Source: Echinicola soli (GTDB lineage Bacteria; Bacteroidota; Bacteroidia; Cytophagales; Cyclobacteriaceae). From it: a stretch of DNA of 64,000 bases. Both the position numbers and the translations under genes were made by a program. The notes below the pieces were generated by a model, which was not told the origin of the DNA, did not search any database, and saw only the letters and a program-made list of their open reading frames with translations. Positions 10,878-18,794 of the stretch are shown piece after piece. Each line of letters begins with the position of its first letter. The first letter of the stretch is position 1. Location of the stretch: NCBI RefSeq assembly GCF_006575665.1, contig NZ_CP041253.1, positions 2,331,001-2,395,000 of the forward strand, written 5' to 3'.

Positions 10878-11427
10878 ATTTGTGATATTTTTCTAGGTAA
10901 GAGGTGTGTGTGTTAATTTATACTTTACATTGATTCACAATTGGACCAGTGGTCTTATACATGTTGCTGAAATCCGTATGATCCCAGCTGGTCAAATCAA
11001 CTTGTTTATCAGGCCCGAACAAATGATTTTTAATTACTTGTGTGGTAAGCAATGTTATCTGATCAGATAATGAACTGTTATAAAACTCATGGTTTCGTGA
11101 ATTTCAGTATGGTATAAATGTAAATAAACCAGTGCGTTGTGGGCAAAAATAGAGCTACGCACATGTACGCAACAGTTAAAAAAAATGTAAAAATGGTTTT
11201 TTGTACCTTTTTTAGGGTTATTTATACGCTAAATTGAGCTTTTTATTGCTCATTTATATGGAGGTCTGCGAATAAGCGGAGTAAAAAAAGAGTGATGGAT
11301 ACCATAACCTCTAGTATTCACTATAAAAATGGTGATATATACATTTCGTTAACACATTTCCTGTCTGTGTATATGATCCTTGGCTACTAATAATGATGAG
11401 GGAGTTTTTGGTGTCCTGCTTAAAATA
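10878..11427. other. Non-coding region, 550 bases
   Basis: AT-rich stretch between the HTH gene (reading left) and the 3' end of the alkyltransferase-like gene. I see no credible reading frame, tRNA or strong hairpin. An imperfect dyad near 11191-11216 (AAAATGGT then ACCTTTTTT) could be a weak terminator-like fold. The promoter of the HTH gene must lie at the left end. Confidence 0.5.
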
Positions 11428-11766
11428 TTATAATTCCAATTCCTTATTGGGGTCCCAGAAAACAGTTTGAAAATCCATCACTTGATCATTATTGATGGTG
11501 ATCCCTTCTGATTCCAGGGTGGTTTGCATTTTTTCGGGTGGTGAGAAATGAAACTTTCCAGTAAGGAGACCTTTGCTATTGACCACCCGGTGGGCAGGGA
11601 CATCATTCATGGTGTGGGCGGCATTCATGGCATATCCGACCGTTCTGGCGCCACTTTTTGCACCGAGATAATTGGCGATGGCACCATAGGAGGTTACCCG
11701 GCCTTTCGGGATCAGGCGCACCACCTGGTATACCATGTCAAAGAAATTTTCTTTATCAGTTTTCAC
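11428..11766 (-). CDS. Alkyltransferase-like protein (ATL, MGMT family)
   Basis: 112 residues with the MGMT DNA-binding fold: TSYGAIANYLG carries the conserved Tyr, and SGARTVGYAMNA carries the arginine finger that flips alkylated bases. The active-site motif PCHRV reads PAHRVV here, so the alkyl-accepting Cys is replaced by Ala. That marks the ATL group, which binds O6-alkylguanine and flags it for nucleotide excision repair rather than repairing it directly. The length fits ATLs, which lack the N-terminal domain of Ogt/Ada. The start overlaps the 3' end of mscS by 11 bases. Confidence 0.9.
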   Translation of the reverse strand: MKTDKENFFDMVYQVVRLIPKGRVTSYGAIANYLGAKSGARTVGYAMNAAHTMNDVPAHRVVNSKGLLTGKFHFSPPEKMQTTLESEGITINNDQVMDFQTVFWDPNKELEL

Positions 11767-12634
11767 GGGCTATTTCGATGATGGTTTGGTTGATTTGTCT
11801 TCTGATTTCTTTTTCAAGGGGTTTATTGGCCACGGCCATTAAAAACTGGCATTTAAGCAAGACCGTTTGGTGTTTTATTTCTATTGTTTTTAGTGTAAAG
11901 CTATTTTTCACAACAGACTTGTCAAAGGAAAGCACGGCCATTTTAAGTTTTTCCTCTATTTGGGAAATCTCGAAGGTCGGTTTGAGGCTCATTTCAAACT
12001 CAAATGTCAGCTTTTTGTTATGCTGTCTGGAGTAATTGATCACCTGGGAGGTCAGTATCATCGCATTGGGAATCATGACCGTGTCTGCTTCCTCGTTGAC
12101 CAGGACCATGTTGAGCAGGGTTACATCCTGTATTTTGCCTTGCTGTTCTCCTATTTTGACGTTATCGCCCAGACTAAGCTGGTCGGAGAACATGATGATG
12201 AGTCCGTTTATCATGTTGGTGATATAGTCCTTGGAGAGCAAGGCGATGGCGGCAGCCACGATGGTGATACTAGTGAAGAATTCTTTGGGGTCGATTCCCA
12301 GTAGAAACATCATGGAAATGACCAGTACCACGACGTTGAGGATGCCTGCGATATGGTTAATACCCAGGACAAAGTTACTTTTGAAGGGATCCTGGCCTTT
12401 TTTTCGTAGGTAAAAGCGAACGGTGATCAGCCTGCCCAGTGAGATGATAATATGGCTGGTGAGCAAAAATACGGCTGCTTTAAGGACGTTGTCGATAATA
12501 GAAATGTACGGTAGTAATTTCTTCGAAAGGTCGTCGGAAAACCAAAGCAGCAGGATGAACGTGATCACTTTGAAGAGAAAAAGGATCCTTTTGTGCTTTT
12601 CACGCTCCTTGATCTCGGATTTGTCAGTAGTCAT
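11756..12634 (-). CDS. Mechanosensitive channel, MscS family
   Basis: 292 residues. Three or four membrane helices lie in the first 150 residues (about 17-37, 48-70, 90-112, 120-140). The MscS core follows, with the pore-lining region and beta domain FSDQLSLGDNVKIGEQQGKIQDVTLLNMVLVNEEADTVMIPN. The C-terminal alpha/beta domain is of small MscS size. The protein should open under membrane tension at osmotic downshock. Its gene overlaps the start of the downstream ATL gene by 11 bases. Confidence 0.9.
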   Translation of the reverse strand: MTTDKSEIKEREKHKRILFLFKVITFILLLWFSDDLSKKLLPYISIIDNVLKAAVFLLTSHIIISLGRLITVRFYLRKKGQDPFKSNFVLGINHIAGILNVVVLVISMMFLLGIDPKEFFTSITIVAAAIALLSKDYITNMINGLIIMFSDQLSLGDNVKIGEQQGKIQDVTLLNMVLVNEEADTVMIPNAMILTSQVINYSRQHNKKLTFEFEMSLKPTFEISQIEEKLKMAVLSFDKSVVKNSFTLKTIEIKHQTVLLKCQFLMAVANKPLEKEIRRQINQTIIEIAREN

Positions 12635-12722
12635 GTGGTTTTCGGAAATAAAGTCTTAATTTTAACGATACTGTTTTTTTATCAATACTAGTCAAAATTG
12701 CTAACATAACCATACAACTAAT

Positions 12723-13403
12723 ATGAATAGGAATATCATTATTACAGGAGCAGCAGGGAATTTGGGGAGTGCCGTAGTGGATAAGTTTAAACGCGAAGGA
12801 TTTAAGGTAATTGCTACTGTGGCACCGGGAAAAGGCGAAGAATTGGAGGAGGCCAATGATATCTATGAGCTGGACGTGACAGATGAAGAGAAGGTGGCAG
12901 AGTTTGCAAAGGAATATACCGTTCAGTACGGTTCTGATTTGGAAGCCGTTGCGATGCTTGTCGGAGGGTTTTCAATGGGGGATCTCGCTGAAACATCCAA
13001 GGCAGATGTGGAAAAGATGCTGCAATTGAACTTTTTTAGTGCCTATAACATGGCAAAGGCCTTTTTGCCAGTGTTGAAGAAGACGGGGAAAGGAACATTT
13101 TTATTTGTGGGTGCAAAGCCTGCTTTACATCTCGCGGAAGGAAAATCTACTGTGGCATACACTTTGAGTAAGAGTTTGGTGGTCAATCTGTCCGAGCTGG
13201 TGGCCGCTGAAACAGAGGGTACCGAAATCAGGTCACATGTGTTTGTGCCAAGCATTATCGATACTCCTCCTAATCGGGAGGCCATGCCGGACCAAGACTC
13301 CTCCAAGTGGGTTCGCCCGGATGAAATCGCAGAAGCGATGCATTATGCAGCGACAAATCCATCTTTGAGACAGACGACCTTTAAACTATATGGAAGCGTA
13401 TAA
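12723..13403 (+). CDS. SDR-family oxidoreductase
   Basis: 226 residues with the short-chain dehydrogenase layout: nucleotide-binding ITGAAGNLGSAVV (residues 7-19), an acidic turn (ELDVTDEEKV), and LNFFSAYNMAKAFLP. The usual YxxxK catalytic pair appears as YTLSKSLV (Tyr and Lys). Substrate unknown. It is followed after 12 bases by the head-GIN gene on the same strand, so cotranscription is likely. Confidence 0.88.
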   Translation: MNRNIIITGAAGNLGSAVVDKFKREGFKVIATVAPGKGEELEEANDIYELDVTDEEKVAEFAKEYTVQYGSDLEAVAMLVGGFSMGDLAETSKADVEKMLQLNFFSAYNMAKAFLPVLKKTGKGTFLFVGAKPALHLAEGKSTVAYTLSKSLVVNLSELVAAETEGTEIRSHVFVPSIIDTPPNREAMPDQDSSKWVRPDEIAEAMHYAATNPSLRQTTFKLYGSV

Positions 13404-13415
13404 CCTAAAGAAAGA

Positions 13416-14111
13416 ATGAAGAATACCTTGAAATGTATGTTGGCTGCCTTTTTGGTGCTGGCAGTAAGTATGGTCTCCGCACAGACCAATGACGAAGTAA
13501 GAAGCCTTTCTATTTTCAATGGAGTGGAAGTTTCCAATTCCATCGAAGCGGAGCTTATTAAGGGTGATAAGTATCAGGTGGAGATATTTGCATCAGGAAC
13601 AGAAGTTTCCAATGTAGTGACAGAAGTGGAGGACAGACAGTTGCAGGTGAAAATGGGCAAAGGGAATTTTGGTTCTACCAGTGTAAGAGTGACCATTACA
13701 TATGCTGGAGACCTCGATAAGGTGCAGTCCAGTACCAGTGCCAAAGTCTTTGTGAAAGATGTACTGGATAGCAAGTCATTAATGCTGAGAGCGGAGACGA
13801 GCAGCTATATCGAAACCAAAGTTAACGTCTCTAAGTTGAGCTTGGAAGGGACTACCAATGCGAAGATTTTTGTGGAAGGATCTGCAGAGGACTTAAACCT
13901 GGGGGCCTATACCAAGGCAGACATCAGTGGTGAGAAACTTCAGGTAAAAAATGCCGAGGTAAAGACCAATACCGCTGCAAAATCCATTATCAGCGTAAGT
14001 GAGTCTATAAAAGGTTCTGCAGGTACAGCAGGTAAAGTCCTGTATATCGGAGATCCGGATTTAGTGGATGTAAAAACCAATACTGGTGGTGATATTTCAA
14101 GAAAAGAATAG
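13416..14111 (+). CDS. Secreted head-GIN (DUF2807) protein
   Basis: 231 residues with a signal peptide (core CMLAAFLVLAVSMVSA, cleavage before QTND). The rest is a repetitive beta-helix-like putative auto-transporter adhesin fold (DUF2807), with FNGVEVSNSIEAELIKGD at the start and short repeats such as SSTSAKVFVKD, EGTTNAKIFVEG and YTKADISGEKL. The family is common in Bacteroidota and has no settled function. It lies between the SDR gene and an NTF2-like gene with short spacers. Confidence 0.85.
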   Translation: MKNTLKCMLAAFLVLAVSMVSAQTNDEVRSLSIFNGVEVSNSIEAELIKGDKYQVEIFASGTEVSNVVTEVEDRQLQVKMGKGNFGSTSVRVTITYAGDLDKVQSSTSAKVFVKDVLDSKSLMLRAETSSYIETKVNVSKLSLEGTTNAKIFVEGSAEDLNLGAYTKADISGEKLQVKNAEVKTNTAAKSIISVSESIKGSAGTAGKVLYIGDPDLVDVKTNTGGDISRKE

Positions 14112-14123
14112 TGGAATAACGAT

Positions 14124-14597
14124 ATGAAGACATTAAAGATCACTTTGATGACCCTGCTTGTTTTGGCGGGGTTTTCTTTTGCTACCTGTAAGGCACAGGG
14201 GACTGTTGGAGCGGATTTGGAGGTGAAAGCCACTATTGAGGCGCTATTCAAAGGCCTTAAAGAGAAGGGTCCGGAAGCGATCAAAGCAGCCTTTACCGAA
14301 AGTGCGTTACTGGAGACCGTGAAGACAGATGCTCAGGCCAATTCCGTGGAGCGGGTATCGGTAGAGGGCTTTGTTAATAGCATTGCTGCCATTCCGCCAG
14401 AGATGAAAATAGAAGAAAGGCTTTTGGATTATGAGATAAAAACAGAAGGGGCAATGGCTTCGGCTTGGACACCGTATGAGTTTTATATTAATGGAAAATT
14501 GTCGCATTGTGGGGTGAATTCCTTTCAGCTGGTGAAGCTGGGCGGGAAGTGGAAAATCGTATATATCATCGATACCCGCAGAAAGGAAGGTTGCTAG
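14124..14597 (+). CDS. NTF2-like (lumazine-binding-like) secreted protein
   Basis: 157 residues with a signal peptide (LKITLMTLLVLAGFSFATC); the Cys before KAQG could make it a lipoprotein, but the lipobox is weak. The mature part follows the SnoaL/NTF2 pattern: an N-terminal helix pair (IEALFKGLKEKGPEAIKAAF) and the C-terminal strands AMASAWTPYEFYINGKLSHCGVNSFQLVK and WKIVYIIDTRR. Similar to the Lumazine_bd_2 group. Catalytic role unproven. Starts 12 bases after the head-GIN gene. Confidence 0.75.
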   Translation: MKTLKITLMTLLVLAGFSFATCKAQGTVGADLEVKATIEALFKGLKEKGPEAIKAAFTESALLETVKTDAQANSVERVSVEGFVNSIAAIPPEMKIEERLLDYEIKTEGAMASAWTPYEFYINGKLSHCGVNSFQLVKLGGKWKIVYIIDTRRKEGC

Positions 14598-14678
14598 CTG
14601 CATTGGGTAGATTCTAGGGACTCATGCCTTATCAAGAGGAGGCTTGTCAAAGTAGTTGGGTGTATGGGGAATTGTGTG

Positions 14679-14849
14679 TTAACCTTTCCATTTCTTTTTA
14701 AGGGCTACTGCGGCGATGATAGCGATTTCGAGTACCACAAAGGCTACGGCGAAAATAATCTGGGCTTGATCGCTTTTAATACTACTTTTGAAGAGAATGA
14801 AAAGTAAGAAAACCGCGATGGCGGCGATAAAACCGTTTTTGATGCTCAT
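14679..14849 (-). CDS. Small two-helix membrane protein
   Basis: 56 residues from the ATG at 14849 (MSIKNGFIAAIAVFLL). The frame stays open to 14897 with a TTG, but no ATG lies further upstream. Two hydrophobic helices (about 6-18 and 27-48) are separated by a polar turn (SSIKSDQAQ), and the C-terminus is basic (KKKWKG). No family recognised. It stands alone, convergent with the NTF2-like gene and divergent from the GreA-like gene. Confidence 0.6.
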   Translation of the reverse strand: MSIKNGFIAAIAVFLLFILFKSSIKSDQAQIIFAVAFVVLEIAIIAAVALKKKWKG

Positions 14850-14935
14850 GTCCCAAAGAAACGAAAAAATGACCACGATGGGAAGTCTTTTAACCAAATA
14901 ACCATCCGCATCTGATTGTTACTAAAATGTTGAAA

Positions 14936-15388
14936 ATGTCACTTACCAAAAAAGAAGTATACCAAGTACTGCATACATTGCTGGCAGAAAAGCAAAAAGA
15001 GATCGTATCCAGCATTGAGCAGCTCAAGCAGTCAGCTGCTGAGGATACTAAAAGCAGTGCTGGTGATAAGTATGAAACAGGCAGGGAAATGGTCCGTCAG
15101 GAGATCAATAAGGCAGAACTCATGCATAGCGAGTATTGCGTGCAGATGGATCTATTAAGAAGCATCGATCCTAATGAAGAGCATGAAAAAGTGAGGCCGG
15201 GCAGCTTGGTGAGCACTGATCGTGCAGTGATGTTTATTGCTATTGGTTTTGGTAAAATCGAGGTAAACGGACAAGTGGTGTTTGTGATTTCTCCCCAAGC
15301 GCCACTTGCCCGATTGATGATGGATAAAGCCACTGGAGAGTCATTGACTTTTAATGGGGCTACCCAGCAGTTGGTCCAAGTAAGTTGA
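14936..15388 (+). CDS. GreA/GreB-like protein
   Basis: 150 residues from the second ATG (14936); an ATG at 14927 is an alternative. A predicted helical N-terminus (SLTKKEVYQVLHTLLAEKQKEI, then KYETGREMVRQEINKAEL) is followed by a GreA/B C-terminal-like domain (VRPGSLVSTDRAVMFIAIGFGKIEVNG, then ISPQAPLARLMMDKATGE). Relatives in Bacteroidota are often labelled 3-oxoacyl-ACP synthase, which the sequence does not support. It may bind RNA polymerase, but the acidic tip of true GreA is not obvious. It converges on the META gene with 8 bases between stops. Confidence 0.75.
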   Translation: MSLTKKEVYQVLHTLLAEKQKEIVSSIEQLKQSAAEDTKSSAGDKYETGREMVRQEINKAELMHSEYCVQMDLLRSIDPNEEHEKVRPGSLVSTDRAVMFIAIGFGKIEVNGQVVFVISPQAPLARLMMDKATGESLTFNGATQQLVQVS

Positions 15389-15396
15389 TACCGTCC

Positions 15397-15816
15397 TTAT
15401 TTGCCTTGTGGAATCAAGGTCATCAATTCAGAGGCTCCGTCCAATAGCGTGAGTTTGTCCTTGCCCACTTTGAAGTTGGATACATTTTTTAGCGCATCCA
15501 AAAACTGGTTTTCACCATTTCCGGGGCACGCTTTTTTGGTCATGGCCCCAGGGGTCAAATTGATGTTGGTCCCGTTAAGTTCATAGCCGCCGCTGAATGA
15601 GTTGCAGCCAGTAGAGCCTGTAAGCTTGCCGTCATCGGTAAATCCCAAAGATGGCAGTCCGCCGCTGAACATGTCCAGACCACCTCCCATCAAAGAAGAG
15701 AGGACCCAGTTGTTTCCAGTGAGCATTTGGAGTGGGTTTAGATTAGAAACGGAACTGCAAGAACTAAAGCCTAAGAATAGGAAAAGCAATAGAGTGGATA
15801 ATTTCAACTGTTTCAT
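15397..15816 (-). CDS. META-domain lipoprotein (HslJ-like)
   Basis: 139 residues with a lipoprotein signal (LLFLFLGFSSC, Cys about residue 20). The META domain follows: NNWVLSSLMGG, then GKLTGSTGCNSFSGGYELNG and TKKACPG, the usual two-Cys pattern. HslJ/META proteins are envelope proteins linked to stress resistance; the exact role here is unknown. Upstream, about 310 bases separate it from the thr leader peptide, which reads the other way. Confidence 0.88.
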   Translation of the reverse strand: MKQLKLSTLLLFLFLGFSSCSSVSNLNPLQMLTGNNWVLSSLMGGGLDMFSGGLPSLGFTDDGKLTGSTGCNSFSGGYELNGTNINLTPGAMTKKACPGNGENQFLDALKNVSNFKVGKDKLTLLDGASELMTLIPQGK

Positions 15817-16063
15817 AGAAAAATAATTAAAAGGGTTGACGATTTATTGTTCAGGTGAAAAGTTAAAAAATAAACAGCACTTTCTTTCGATTATTTGGTG
15901 TTAATTTCTCTATTTATTGTAGAATTTAAATAATTCATGCGCTTAAAAATGATTTATGTGCCTAATAAAGTACCGCATTGGGCAGGAAAGATTAGGTAAA
16001 GTTCTGTCGCGACGGTGATGTTGTTTTGCTAAAGTTTTAATAAATGAAACTTTATATTGAGGA

Positions 16064-16098
16064 TTTGTTAACAAAAAATTTGGCATAATAGAAATTTG
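16064..16098 (+). promoter_or_regulatory. Candidate promoter of the thr leader and operon
   Basis: A TTTG at 16064-16067 and GAAATTTG at 16091-16098 (one mismatch to the Bacteroidota -7 element TAnnTTTG), 23 bases apart, lie about 30 bases before the leader peptide ATG. Transcription would start near 16105. AT-rich context makes chance matches easy, so this is tentative. The flanking bases 15817-16063 show nothing else I can name. Confidence 0.3.
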
Positions 16099-16126
16099 TG
16101 ATTAAGATTGTCCCATCAATAAGCAA

Positions 16127-16252
16127 ATGATGTTTAGCACAGTCAAAAACCATATCGTCATCGAACGCTCTTTTACACTTGAGCCAGTGGACTGCGCCAC
16201 TTTTTTTACCATCATTACCACTACCATTTTTACCACCACCATTACGGGGTAA
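16127..16252 (+). CDS. Threonine operon leader peptide
   Basis: A 41-codon frame (ATG 16127, alternative ATG 16130, TAA 16250) placed 94 bases before thrA. The start is MMFSTVKNHI; the last 17 residues, TFFTIITTTIFTTTITG, hold nine Thr and four Ile. Dense Thr/Ile codons just upstream of threonine biosynthesis genes are the hallmark of an attenuator leader such as E. coli ThrL, in which ribosomes stall when charged tRNA-Thr or tRNA-Ile is short. The resemblance is in design and tail composition, not in overall sequence. Codons 12-24 (IERSFTLEPVDCA) are not Thr-rich and may be structurally important RNA. Confidence 0.85.
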   Translation: MMFSTVKNHIVIERSFTLEPVDCATFFTIITTTIFTTTITG

Positions 16253-16304
16253 TCCCGTGTCTATCTATTATATTGCCGCTAATTCCGGTCCGCTTTCAGC
16301 GGAC
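16244..16304 (+). promoter_or_regulatory. Thr attenuator hairpins
   Basis: Two hairpins follow the Thr/Ile codons: ACGGG/CCCGT at 16244-16258, overlapping the last leader codons, and GTCCGCT/AGCGGAC at 16288-16304 with a 3-base loop. Bases 16276-16280 (CCGCT) can pair with 16298-16302 instead, so an exclusive alternative fold exists, as expected for attenuation. The second hairpin lacks a downstream U-run, so a classical intrinsic terminator is not clear. The effect could be on translation of thrA, 43 bases further on. Confidence 0.5.
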
Positions 16305-16346
16305 GTATAAATCCATTAACAAGCCATTAAAAAAATACTCATTTTC

Positions 16347-18794
16347 ATGAAAATCATAAAATTCGGAGGATCATCCATCGCAAATTATGAGAACATCCAA
16401 AAGGTGTTTTCCATAGTGGAGCAGAAGTCAGGAAAGGAAGCGTTTGCCCTGGTGTTTTCAGCTTTTGGTGGAGTCACTGAACAATTGCTACAATGTGCCA
16501 ATATCGCCCAGCAAAGTGAGGAAAGTTACCATACCATCCTTCAGGAACTTGAAAAAAGGCACTTAGAGATTGCCAAGAAGCTAGTGCCGGTGCAGCAGCA
16601 ATCCACCGCACTGACATTTGTGAAGGTCCGATTCAATGAATTGGGCGACTTGTTCCACGGGATCTACTTGATAAAAGAATGTTCTAATAGGACAATGGAC
16701 TATGTCCTCAGCTTTGGAGAGCGGCTGTCCAATTTTATTTTGGCAGCAGGCCTTCAGGCCAAAGGTATATCCACCACCTATGTGGATGCCCGTGACCTGG
16801 TAAAAACAGATGGTCGGTTTGGTCATGCCAAGGTGAATTTTAAAAGCACCAATAAGCTGATCCAAAGTTATTTTGAAAAGCACGAGGGGATCAAGGTGAT
16901 CACCGGTTTTATTGGCTCCACCGATAAGGGTGAAACCACCACAGTGGGCAGAAGTGGGTCCGATTATACAGCATCTATTTTTGCCGCGGCGCTTGGAGCG
17001 GAGCAGGTAGAGATATGGACGGATGTTTCCGGTGTGATGACGGCAGATCCAAGATTAGTGTATACCGCATTTACGATTCCTCAGCTGAGCTATAACGAGG
17101 CCATGGAACTTTCGCACTTTGGGGCAAAAGTAGTGTTCCCGGCGACCATGCAGCCGGCCATGAAGGAGGATATTCCGATATACATCAAAAATACGTTTAA
17201 GCCTGAGGAAGAAGGCACACGGATCAGCAAAGAGTCAGGAGAGGGGAAAATCATCAAGGGAATTTCCTCTATGGACAATATCTCGATCCTCAACGTACAG
17301 GGACCAGGATTGGTAGAGGTCGTAGGGGTGAGCCAGCGTTTCTTCGGCACTTTGGCCAACAATGGCATCAATATCATCCTGATCAGTCAGGCTTCTTCTG
17401 AGCATAGCATTTGTGTGGCGATTGCTTCAAAGGATGCCAGTCGAGCCAAGTCTGTGATCGAGGAGGAGTTCAGGTACGAAATCCAAAGTGGTGAGATGGC
17501 CGAGATCGAGGTGGTTCCTGATATGGCGGTCATCGCCGTGGTGGGCGAAAATATGCAGCATAACCCAGGTGCCAGTGGACGGATGTTCCAGGCGTTGGGC
17601 AGAAATAATGTCAATGTGGCCGCCATCGCCCAGGGAAGCTCCGAACTAAATATCTCGGCAGTGATCACGCAGGCAGACTTGCAAAAAGCCCTGAATGCAT
17701 TGCATGAGGCATTCTTCCTGTCCGATTACAAGGTCCTCCATGTCTTTTTGGTAGGAGTGGGCTTGATAGGCAAGGCTTTGACCAAAATGATCAACAACCA
17801 GCTTGGAAAGCTGCAAGAGGAAAATATGCTGGACATCCAAATCCATGGAATGGCCAATTCCCGCTATATGAAGTTCCATGAAGATGGTTTTGATCTGGCG
17901 ACAGTGGGGCCACCGGATGAAAATGATGAGCCGATGGACATGGGTAAGTTTATTGGCACGATGACAGAGATGAATTTTTCCAATTCTGTTTTTGTAGACT
18001 GTACCGCCAGTCAGGATGTAGCGGATATCTATGAGCAAATCCTTGATTCCAAAGTAGGTATCGTAACCCCAAATAAGAAAGCCAACTCGGGTCCTTTGGA
18101 TACCTATAAGAAACTTAAAAAATTGGCTGGCCAACGTGGCGTAAGGTTTTTCTATGAGACCAATGTGGCCGCTGGTCTGCCGGTGATCAATACCCTGCAG
18201 GACTTGATGTTAAGTGGCGATCATGTGCACCGCATCGAAGCCGTGCTGAGTGGGTCGATGAACTATATATTCAGCGAACTGGAAAAAGGCATGCCGTTCA
18301 GCGAAGTGGTGGCCCAGGCCAAAGAAAAAGGCTATACCGAGCCAGATCCAAGGGATGATTTGAGCGGTATGGATGTGGCGCGCAAAATCCTGATCCTTGG
18401 TCGTGAAGCCGGGCAGGACCTGCACTTTGAAGATGTGGATATCCAGAGTATGGTACCGGAGGATTGTGAGGATGCGGCTTCTGTCCCGGAGTTTTTCGAG
18501 AAGTTGCAAAAGCATGACGGTCATTTCCAGCAGCTCTTGGATGAAGCCAAAGCCAAAGGTGAAAAGCTCCGTTTTATGGCGACTTTAGAGAATGGAAAGG
18601 CCAAAGTAGGGCTGAATTCCCTGGATAGTGAGCATCCGTTCTATACCCTTAAGGGCAGTGATAACATGATATTGTTTACCACAGAGCGCTATAATGACTT
18701 CCCAATGATCGTAAGAGGTCCTGGGGCAGGTGCAGATGTGACTGCAGCCGGGGTATTTGCCGATATTATCAGGCTAGGAAATTATTCAAGATGA
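16347..18794 (+). CDS. thrA: Bifunctional aspartokinase / homoserine dehydrogenase I
   Basis: 815 residues, the normal size of ThrA. The aspartokinase domain comes first (MKIIKFGGSSIAN, FGERLSNFILAAGL, TTTVGRSGSDYTASIFAAAL, WTDVSGVMTADPRLV), followed by two ACT domains (about 315-460) and the homoserine dehydrogenase domain (FLVGVGLIGKALTKM, TPNKKANSGPLD, ETNVAAGLPVINTLQDL, EAVLSGSMNYIFSEL). It catalyses the first and third steps from aspartate to threonine and methionine. It is headed by the Thr-rich leader and overlaps thrB by 4 bases (ATGA). Confidence 0.98.
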   Translation: MKIIKFGGSSIANYENIQKVFSIVEQKSGKEAFALVFSAFGGVTEQLLQCANIAQQSEESYHTILQELEKRHLEIAKKLVPVQQQSTALTFVKVRFNELGDLFHGIYLIKECSNRTMDYVLSFGERLSNFILAAGLQAKGISTTYVDARDLVKTDGRFGHAKVNFKSTNKLIQSYFEKHEGIKVITGFIGSTDKGETTTVGRSGSDYTASIFAAALGAEQVEIWTDVSGVMTADPRLVYTAFTIPQLSYNEAMELSHFGAKVVFPATMQPAMKEDIPIYIKNTFKPEEEGTRISKESGEGKIIKGISSMDNISILNVQGPGLVEVVGVSQRFFGTLANNGINIILISQASSEHSICVAIASKDASRAKSVIEEEFRYEIQSGEMAEIEVVPDMAVIAVVGENMQHNPGASGRMFQALGRNNVNVAAIAQGSSELNISAVITQADLQKALNALHEAFFLSDYKVLHVFLVGVGLIGKALTKMINNQLGKLQEENMLDIQIHGMANSRYMKFHEDGFDLATVGPPDENDEPMDMGKFIGTMTEMNFSNSVFVDCTASQDVADIYEQILDSKVGIVTPNKKANSGPLDTYKKLKKLAGQRGVRFFYETNVAAGLPVINTLQDLMLSGDHVHRIEAVLSGSMNYIFSELEKGMPFSEVVAQAKEKGYTEPDPRDDLSGMDVARKILILGREAGQDLHFEDVDIQSMVPEDCEDAASVPEFFEKLQKHDGHFQQLLDEAKAKGEKLRFMATLENGKAKVGLNSLDSEHPFYTLKGSDNMILFTTERYNDFPMIVRGPGAGADVTAAGVFADIIRLGNYSR

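Noticed and set aside
16186..16207. Hairpin AGTGG/CCACT followed by seven T inside the thr leader frame
   Set aside because: Terminator-like, but only five pairs and located before the Thr/Ile codons, which does not fit the attenuation logic; the T-run is also the Phe codons.
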